Below are positions 6,954 to 12,014 of a stretch of DNA of 12,014 bases, in pieces. Numbering within the stretch: position 1 is the first letter of the stretch; every line of letters begins with the position of its first letter. The DNA comes from Saprospiraceae bacterium (GTDB taxonomy: Bacteria > Bacteroidota > Bacteroidia > Chitinophagales > Saprospiraceae), in assembly GCA_027009605.1 (NCBI GenBank), contig JALVCY010000311.1, positions 1-12,014 of the forward strand, written 5' to 3'. A program made the translations under genes and the position numbers. The notes below the pieces were generated by a model, which worked only from the letters and a program-made list of their open reading frames with translations, searched no databases and had not been told where the DNA came from.

Positions 6954-7985
6954 ATGAAAAAAGTAGTTACCTTCGGAGAAATCATGTTGCGCTTAGCCGC
7001 ACCCGGTTATTTACGTTTTCAGCAAAGTGGGCAATTGACATCTACCTTTGGTGGAGGCGAGGCGAATGTAGCTGTATCTTTGGCCAATTATGGCATTCCG
7101 GTGGACTATGTGACCCGGCTTCCGCAAAATGATATTGGAAATTGGTGCGAAAAGGAATTAAAAAAACATGGAGTTAATACGTCCAATATTATTTGGGGTG
7201 GAGAGCGTTTGGGAATTTATTTTTTGGAGACCGGAGCGGTATCGCGGGGCAGCAAAGTAGTATATGATCGAGCCCATTCGGCGATTTCTACTATTAAAAA
7301 AGGGATGGTTGACTGGGCAAAAGTTTTTGAAGGAGCGGATTGGTTTCATTGGACGGGAATTACTCCGGCCATTTCGGAGGGCGCAGCGGATGTTTGTCTC
7401 GAGGCGATTCAGATGGCCAACAAAATGGGGATGACCGTTTCCACAGATTTGAATTACAGAAAGAAACTTTGGAAATGGGGCAAAACACCGGCCGAAGTGA
7501 TGCCCGAATTAGTGGCCGGTTGCGACATTATTTTGGGCAATGAAGAAGATGCGCACAAGGTGTTTGGGATTCATCCCGAAGGCGTCGATGTGACGCAAGG
7601 CCAAGTCTCCGGCGAAGCCTATCGCTCTGTGGCTCAACAACTTATGACTAAATTTCCCCGTGCCAAAAAAATAATTATCACGCTACGCGGCTCGAAAAGT
7701 GCCAACCATAATTCATGGTCCGGGGTATTATACGATGGTCAAAAATTATTCCAGGCACCCACTTACGAGATTACGCATATCGTGGATCGTGTAGGGGGTG
7801 GAGATTCATTTATGGGCGGATTGATTTATGGATTAAAGACTTATGACAATGATCAGGATGCCTTGAATTTTGCGGTTGCGGCATCGTGTCTGAAACATAC
7901 TATATTTGGTGATTTTAATTTGGTTACCGTTGAGGAAGTGGAGAAATTGATGAGTGGGGATGGGTCGGGTCGGGTGGCTCGGTGA
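6954..7985 (+). CDS. kdgK: 2-keto-3-deoxygluconate kinase (PfkB family)
   Basis: KdgK phosphorylates 2-keto-3-deoxygluconate to KDPG using ATP, feeding the aldolase encoded on the other strand. The 343-residue protein shows the ribokinase-fold motifs: VVTFGEIMLRL at the start, the sugar-binding GGGEANVAVSLANYG (33-47), the lid region with ETGAVSRGSKVVYDRA (92-107), STDLNYRKKLW (163-173), and the anion-hole and catalytic signature DRVGGGDSFMGGL (278-290) with catalytic D284. The ATG follows an A-run that directly abuts element A. The last residues, SGDGSGRVAR, are encoded by a very G-rich stretch and look like an appended tail rather than conserved sequence. Confidence 0.95.
   Translation: MKKVVTFGEIMLRLAAPGYLRFQQSGQLTSTFGGGEANVAVSLANYGIPVDYVTRLPQNDIGNWCEKELKKHGVNTSNIIWGGERLGIYFLETGAVSRGSKVVYDRAHSAISTIKKGMVDWAKVFEGADWFHWTGITPAISEGAADVCLEAIQMANKMGMTVSTDLNYRKKLWKWGKTPAEVMPELVAGCDIILGNEEDAHKVFGIHPEGVDVTQGQVSGEAYRSVAQQLMTKFPRAKKIIITLRGSKSANHNSWSGVLYDGQKLFQAPTYEITHIVDRVGGGDSFMGGLIYGLKTYDNDQDALNFAVAASCLKHTIFGDFNLVTVEEVEKLMSGDGSGRVAR
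7956..7974 (+). other. G-quadruplex motif in the end of kdgK
   Basis: Four G-runs (GGGG, GGG, GGG, GGG) separated by two-base loops AT, TC and TC fit the usual intramolecular quadruplex pattern on the coding strand. It sits within the last codons of kdgK, 20 bases before repeat element B. Confidence 0.6.
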
Positions 7986-7992
7986 AGGGGTG

Positions 7993-8344
7993 GAGTTGAG
8001 TCGCTGCGCTGGTTGATAAAGTTGATTCACTCGCCAAGGCTCGTTAGTTGAAAAAGTTGATTCACTCGCTAAGGCTCGTTAGTTGAAAAAGTTGATTCAC
8101 TCGCTAAGGCTCGTTAGTTGAAAAAGTTGATTCACTCGCCAAGGCTCGTTAGTTGAAGAAGTTGAACATACCGGAGCACGTTTTGTTGGCACGTATCGGG
8201 CGGTAGCATCAACTAGCGAAGCGAATCAACTAACGAAGTCCGTAGGACGAGTGAATCAACTAGCGAAGCGATTCAACTAACGAAGCGAAGCGAGTGAATC
8301 AACTAACGAAGTCCGTAGGACAAGTGAATCAACTTTCTCAACTA
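7993..8344. repeat. Modular inverted-repeat element, copy B
   Basis: It lies between kdgK and the four-helix-bundle gene. The left arm has a 26-nt unit (7995) then four 35-nt units (8021, 8056, 8091, 8126), each of the form GTTGATTCACTCGC, a short variable part, and CTCGTTAGTTGAAAAA or a near match. The core is 8166-8209 and matches the core of copy C at 41 of 44 positions. The right arm (8210-8344) holds complementary words such as GCGAGTGAATCAACTAACG and the mini-hairpin GTCCGTAGGAC, which occurs twice. Confidence 0.92.
8021..8160 (+). repeat. Four tandem 35-bp units in the left arm of copy B
   Basis: Units begin at exactly 35-base spacing (8021, 8056, 8091, 8126) and differ only by a few bases, such as GCCAAGG against GCTAAGG. 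There are no unique spacers, so this is a tandem repeat and not a CRISPR array. Confidence 0.9.
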
Positions 8345-8394
8345 CTGCCACTTTCTTTTAACAATAATTTTTTTTCACAAAAACCAAACATATT

Positions 8395-8754
8395 ATGACT
8401 TTCGCATTTGAAAACTTAACCGTATGGCAAAAATCGAGAAAATTTGTCAAAGCAATTTACTTGATAACAGCTGATTATCCAAAAGATGAACGATATGGAT
8501 TGATTTCGCAACTTAGAAGAGCAGCGGTATCCGTCAGCAGTAACTTGGCTGAAGGAAGCTGTAGATGGAGTAAAAAAGAACAAGCCAGATTTTATGAAAT
8601 ATCTTATGGCAGCTTAATTGAAATTCTAAATCAACTAATCCTATCTGTTGACTTAGATTTTCTTCCTGCTTCCGAACTTGCTAATATTCGTCCTGACATC
8701 GAAGAATTGGGAAGAATGATAAATGCTTTACAGCGAACCGCAAAGAAAAAATAA
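8395..8754 (+). CDS. Four-helix bundle protein (S23 / 23S rRNA IVS family)
   Basis: A 119-residue protein of the family first described from intervening sequences in 23S rRNA genes. Recognisable segments are FENLTVWQKSRKFVKAIY (5-22), DYPKDERYGLISQLRRAAVS (27-46), VSSNLAEGSCRWSKKEQARF (47-66) and YGSLIEILNQL (71-81); length and helix-rich pattern fit. Family structures form pentameric four-helix bundles with a basic surface, and a nucleic-acid-binding role has been suggested, but the function is not settled. Here it is not in an rRNA gene: it sits between repeat elements B and C, inside the uronate locus and in the same direction. The catabolic pathway does not need it, so I infer that it belongs with the repeats. 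Confidence 0.92.
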   Translation: MTFAFENLTVWQKSRKFVKAIYLITADYPKDERYGLISQLRRAAVSVSSNLAEGSCRWSKKEQARFYEISYGSLIEILNQLILSVDLDFLPASELANIRPDIEELGRMINALQRTAKKK

Positions 8755-8759
8755 ATGAT

Positions 8760-8953
8760 GAAGTTAAAATAGTTGAGTCGCTGCGTTAGTTGAAAAAGTT
8801 GATTCACTCGCTAGGGCTCGTTAGTTGAAAAAGTTGAGCATACGGGCGCACGTTTTGTTGGCACGTATCGGGCGGTAGCATAAACTAGCGAAGCGATTCA
8901 ACTAACGAAGTCCGTAGGACAAGTGAATCAACTTTCTCAACTCCTTCAACTTC
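8760..8953. repeat. Modular inverted-repeat element, copy C
   Basis: The most compact copy, 194 bp, between the four-helix-bundle gene and the SDR gene. The left arm has one 26-nt unit (8772) and one 35-nt unit (8798); the core is 8838-8881; the right arm runs 8882-8953 and includes GTCCGTAGGAC. The outer ends GAAGTT (8760-8765) and AACTTC (8948-8953) are inverted, so the boundaries are clearest in this copy. Confidence 0.9.
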
Positions 8954-8971
8954 AAAAAAAAAACAAAAAAA

Positions 8972-9766
8972 ATGAGTTTAGAATTATTTAATCTTTCAGG
9001 AAAAACAGCCTTAGTTACCGGAGCATCTCACGGATTGGGCATGGCGATAGCCATAGGTTTGGCGAAAGCCGGCGCACAAATTATTGTCAATGGCAGAAGC
9101 CAAGAAAGACTGGATGCGGCCAAAAAAGAATATGCCCGTCAGGGAGTCCAAGTTGCCACCTATGTATTTGATGTGACGAAGGAAGAGCAGGTGATTGCCG
9201 CCTTGGACTTAATGGAAAAAGAAGTTGCGCCGGTGGACATTTTGGTCAACAATGCGGCCATCATTCAGCGGGTACCCATCTTGGAGATGAAGGTAGAAGA
9301 TTTTCGGCAAGTCGTTGATATTGACTTAGTTGGGCCTTTTATTATGGCCAAAAATGTGGTCAAAAGAATGCTTGCGCGAAAAGCGACCGGCAAGATTATT
9401 AATATGTGTTCCATGATGAGCGAAGTCTCTCGAAATACGGTGAGTGCCTATGCCGCCGCCAAGGGAGGGCTCAAAATGTTGACCAAGGAAATGGCAGATG
9501 AATGGGCGAAACTGGGCATCCAAGCCAATGCACTCGGCCCCGGATATTTTGCAACCGATCAGACCGCTCCTATCCGGGTGGATGGTCATCCTTTTAATGA
9601 TTTTATTGTGAAGCGCACGCCGGCAAGACGGTGGGGAAATCCGGAAGAATTGCAGGGCGCCGCTATTTTCCTTGCGTCAAAAGCATCCGATTTTGTCAAT
9701 GGTCATGTGCTGTATGTCGATGGGGGAATTCTGGCTACTTTGGGAAGTCATGCGGGGGAAGATTAA
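8972..9766 (+). CDS. kduD: SDR oxidoreductase, KduD-like (2-deoxy-D-gluconate/gluconate 5-dehydrogenase type)
   Basis: It probably reduces 3-deoxy-D-glycero-2,5-hexodiulosonate (the KduI product) to 2-keto-3-deoxygluconate with NAD(P)H. The 264-residue classical SDR shows TGASHGLG (16-23) for cofactor binding, NNAA (93-96), catalytic S147, Y160 and K164 (YAAAK), and GPGYFATDQT (189-198). The position usually held by the structural Asn of the SDR tetrad is Asp118 (VDIDLVGPF); I recall the same in Bacteroidota proteins annotated as gluconate 5-dehydrogenase, so this may be a subgroup trait. The start follows an A-run just after element C. The KduD assignment rests on the adjacent kduI and kdgK; direct reduction of the lyase product or another ketogluconate is the alternative. 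Confidence 0.85.
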   Translation: MSLELFNLSGKTALVTGASHGLGMAIAIGLAKAGAQIIVNGRSQERLDAAKKEYARQGVQVATYVFDVTKEEQVIAALDLMEKEVAPVDILVNNAAIIQRVPILEMKVEDFRQVVDIDLVGPFIMAKNVVKRMLARKATGKIINMCSMMSEVSRNTVSAYAAAKGGLKMLTKEMADEWAKLGIQANALGPGYFATDQTAPIRVDGHPFNDFIVKRTPARRWGNPEELQGAAIFLASKASDFVNGHVLYVDGGILATLGSHAGED

Positions 9767-9929
9767 TTTTTTAGGTAGTGATAAACTCACGAAAATTTAG
9801 CTTTTGATGTCCTAGCTTTCGCAAAAAAAGAAACGGGCACATAAAATCTAACTTCACTAAAAAATAACCAAATCTCTTAGAGACAAAAGAAACCACAACA
9901 ACCGATTTTCGAATCAAGTAAAATTTTTA
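9767..9929 (+). other. Intergenic gap without clear signals
   Basis: This 163-base AT-rich gap contains a short direct repeat (TAGCTTTT / TAGCTTTC) but no convincing promoter, terminator stem or copy of the modular repeat. Confidence 0.5.
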
Positions 9930-11105
9930 ATGATGCAGAAATTTTTAATACTAATCATACCGGTCATGGCTCTGTTCTCTTGCAAAGAAGCCAAAAAAAC
10001 AGAGTTGGAAACCATTACTATCCGAAACGACCAAACGAAGGATGTGCTCAATAAGCCGATTGCCATAAAAGCAGAACAAATTAAAAATCTGCCTAAGGCA
10101 TTTAAGATTTTTGATAATGGAAAAGAAATTCCTTATCAGTTGGATGACTTTGATAAAGACGGAAAATGGGATGAAATATTCTTCCTTTCCGACTTCAAAG
10201 CCAATGAATCCAAGTCCTTCCAAATCCAACCCGCAGAGTCCGCCCCCTCCTATTCACCCAAGGTAGCAGTCACCTTTGCAGAAATCAAACCACCCCACAA
10301 AAAGTGCTATAATGCGCTCAGAGTCAGGCCCTTAGACACCGTAAAGGCTTCCGAACTCTACCAAATGGAAGGCCCGGCTTGGGAAAATGATGTCGTAGGA
10401 TTTAGAAATTATTACGACCAACGAAATGCCATTGATATTTATGGTAAGCAAATACCGGATTTGAGTTTGGCGAAAGCCGGAATTGATGGACAAAATTATC
10501 ACGAACTGGATACTTGGGGCATGGACATTTTGCATGTAGGTTCTTCGCTGGGTGCCGGAGCCATTGCGCTAAAAAAGGGAGACCAAATTTATAGAATCGG
10601 CAACCCCGAAAAAAGTAGTTTTGAATTAGTCGCCAACGGCCCGCTAAGAGCTATTTTTAATTTAAACCACCATAACTTCAAGATTGATAATCACAACTAT
10701 CAAATCAATCACCAAATTTCCATCTATGCCGGCGTTCCTTTTTACGAAAGTACGGTCACCGTCAAAGGGCTGGAAGGAGATGAAGAATTGGTTACCGGAA
10801 TTGTAAATTTACACAGCGACACGCTCTATACCTTAGAGCCGGATTCTCAACATTTGATTTTTGCGACTCATGCCAAACAAGCAGAAAAAGACACTTACCT
10901 GGGAATGGCCATCCGGGTCAATAAATCGGATTTTGTCAAAACCCTGGACTTACCGGATAAGGACGCAGACATTACAAGCTCCTACGCGATTGTCTTAAAA
11001 TTAAAAGAAAACACACCGGTCAAATTCCGGTTTTATGCCAATTGGGAAAACCAAAATAAAAAGATGGCCAACAAGGACTACTTCCTAAAATCACTGCTCC
11101 AATAA
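9930..11105 (+). CDS. DUF4861-like lipoprotein
   Basis: The 391-residue product begins with a signal peptide and lipobox (MMQKFLILIIPVMALFSC, Cys18), so it is likely lipid-anchored outside the cytoplasm. A second ATG at 9933 is an equally possible start. The mature part opens with an Ig-like stretch, ITIRNDQTKDVLNKPIAIK, then DNGKEIPYQLDDFDKDGKWDEIFFLSDF, where the D-x-D-x-x-x-D pattern resembles a calcium-binding loop. The rest is beta-rich with HELDTWGMDILHVGSSLGAG and GNPEKSSFELVANGPLRA. I match it from memory to the DUF4861 family, which often accompanies polysaccharide and uronate genes in Bacteroidota; I know no established activity. A carbohydrate-binding or lyase/hydrolase role is possible. 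The next gene starts 16 nt later. Confidence 0.7.
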   Translation: MMQKFLILIIPVMALFSCKEAKKTELETITIRNDQTKDVLNKPIAIKAEQIKNLPKAFKIFDNGKEIPYQLDDFDKDGKWDEIFFLSDFKANESKSFQIQPAESAPSYSPKVAVTFAEIKPPHKKCYNALRVRPLDTVKASELYQMEGPAWENDVVGFRNYYDQRNAIDIYGKQIPDLSLAKAGIDGQNYHELDTWGMDILHVGSSLGAGAIALKKGDQIYRIGNPEKSSFELVANGPLRAIFNLNHHNFKIDNHNYQINHQISIYAGVPFYESTVTVKGLEGDEELVTGIVNLHSDTLYTLEPDSQHLIFATHAKQAEKDTYLGMAIRVNKSDFVKTLDLPDKDADITSSYAIVLKLKENTPVKFRFYANWENQNKKMANKDYFLKSLLQ

Positions 11106-11121
11106 TTAAAATTAAGAGACC

Positions 11122-12014
11122 ATGAAAAACATACTTTTCTCCTTTGCGTTTCTACTCTTGGCACAGCTTGGGTTCAGTCAATTGTCTGCCGCCAAAATCT
11201 TCTCGGATAATATGGTCTTGCAAAGAGATGTAAAAATTCCGGTTTGGGGGTGGGCTAAAGAAGGAGAACACATAAAAATGATTTTTGACGGTCAAACTTA
11301 CCACACCACTGCAGCCCATGGAAAGTGGGAATTCACACTCCCGCCCCATCCCGCCGGCAAGCGCTATGGCATTCTAATTCAAGGAGTTAGCGAAAAAATA
11401 GCCCTAAGAAATATCACCTTTGGCGATGTCTGGTTATGCGGCGGACAATCCAATATGGAATGGTTTTTAGAAGCCGCCAAAAACGGAGAAGAAGAAGTCC
11501 AAAAAGCCAATTATCCGGATATACGATTGTTTGAAGTCCCTCATAAAATAGCACCAAAACCCGTCAAGGATTTGATAGAAGGCAGTTGGCAAGCCTGCAC
11601 ACCGGAAACCGCTAAGCAATTCTCTGCCGTCGGCTATTTTTTCGGAAGAAAATTACACCAAGAATTAAAAATACCTATCGGCCTAATTAATGATAATTAT
11701 GGCGGCACCGTCATAGAAACTTGGATGAGCCCCGATGCCTTTACAGGAATGCCCAACTATGAAAAACAAATTGCACAACTCACCACCAAAGACCTAGAGA
11801 AAAAAAAGGCTCAAACCAAAACAAAATTCGATGCCTGGATTTCTAAATTCTCCTCCGAAGATTTGGGCAAAAAGAGAAATACTTTTATTTGGAAAAATAA
11901 TGATTTTGCGCAAGCACCAACCATGCAATTACCCACACAATGGGAATCAGCAGGAATTAAAGAATTAGAAAATTTAAATGGAGTCGTCTGGCTGGAAAAG
12001 GATTTTTATTTAAC
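11122..12014 (+). CDS. Sialate O-acetylesterase-family protein, 5' part (runs off the window)
   Basis: This frame is open from ATG 11122 to the window end (297 complete codons) with no stop, so the gene is cut by the edge. The start has an export signal, MKNILFSFAFLLLAQLGFSQ. Family landmarks are IFSDNMVLQRDVKIPVWGWA (26-45), the SGNH-type nucleophile block GDVWLCGGQSNMEW (101-114) with S110, and GLINDNYGGTVIETWMS (187-203), where NYGG stands for the more usual WGG. The catalytic Asp/His block would lie beyond the edge. Such enzymes remove acetyl groups from sugars; in this locus, acetylated pectin- or alginate-type material is more plausible than sialic acid. It lies 16 nt after the lipoprotein gene and is probably co-transcribed. 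Confidence 0.85.
   Translation, partial: MKNILFSFAFLLLAQLGFSQLSAAKIFSDNMVLQRDVKIPVWGWAKEGEHIKMIFDGQTYHTTAAHGKWEFTLPPHPAGKRYGILIQGVSEKIALRNITFGDVWLCGGQSNMEWFLEAAKNGEEEVQKANYPDIRLFEVPHKIAPKPVKDLIEGSWQACTPETAKQFSAVGYFFGRKLHQELKIPIGLINDNYGGTVIETWMSPDAFTGMPNYEKQIAQLTTKDLEKKKAQTKTKFDAWISKFSSEDLGKKRNTFIWKNNDFAQAPTMQLPTQWESAGIKELENLNGVVWLEKDFYL

Noticed and set aside
8021..8160. Evenly spaced 35-nt repeats resembling a CRISPR array
   Set aside because: The whole 35-nt unit repeats without unique spacers, the arms are complementary to the right arm, and no cas gene is present.
8395..8754. Avd accessory gene of a diversity-generating retroelement
   Set aside because: Avd shares the four-helix fold, but no reverse transcriptase or template/variable repeat pair is present, and the sequence fits the S23 family better.
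6587..8953. REP/RAYT-type or IS-type element
   Set aside because: No transposase of any kind is encoded in or beside the repeats, and no clear target-site duplications were seen.

Overview
The window reads as chromosomal DNA of a Bacteroidota bacterium, with a Saprospiria- or Cytophagia-like free-living member as a loose guess. Support comes from A-rich upstream regions without clear Shine-Dalgarno sites, a TAnnTTTG-type -7 box, lipoprotein signals, and gene families typical of that phylum. Most of it is a catabolic locus for unsaturated uronic acids, the kind released from pectin, alginate or similar polyuronides.

Layout. At 1-720 lies a small membrane-protein gene of unknown function, flanked by two related palindromic elements. 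At 805-4401 a minus-strand operon encodes a KDPG/KHG-type aldolase, then the DctP, DctQ and DctM parts of a TRAP transporter; gene junctions overlap or are tight (ATGA, TAATG, 26 nt). At 4402-4646 is a divergent control region with two similar LacI-type operator palindromes and a good Bacteroidota promoter. On the plus strand follow a LacI-family regulator overlapping kduI by 1 nt, then kdgK and a KduD-like SDR dehydrogenase. A lipoprotein (DUF4861-like) and the 5' part of a sialate-O-acetylesterase-family protein close the window.

How it works together. TRAP imports an acidic sugar. KduI isomerises the 5-keto-4-deoxyuronate, the SDR reduces the product to 2-keto-3-deoxygluconate, KdgK phosphorylates it, and the aldolase splits KDPG into pyruvate and glyceraldehyde-3-phosphate. 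The LacI-type protein probably senses an intermediate and controls both divergent units. The two exported proteins at the right edge probably act on acetylated or otherwise decorated polysaccharide.

The unusual part is between kduI, kdgK and kduD. Elsewhere the genes overlap or are closely spaced, but here the gaps hold three copies (A 6587-6945, B 7993-8344, C 8760-8953) of a modular long inverted repeat. Each has a left arm of 26- and 35-nt units built on GTTGA words, a related 44-nt core ending CGGGCGGTAGCAT, and a right arm largely complementary to the left. Between B and C sits a gene for a four-helix-bundle (S23/IVS) protein, a family best known from hairpin insertions in 23S rRNA. I regard this repeat plus S23 arrangement as the best candidate for an undescribed element.
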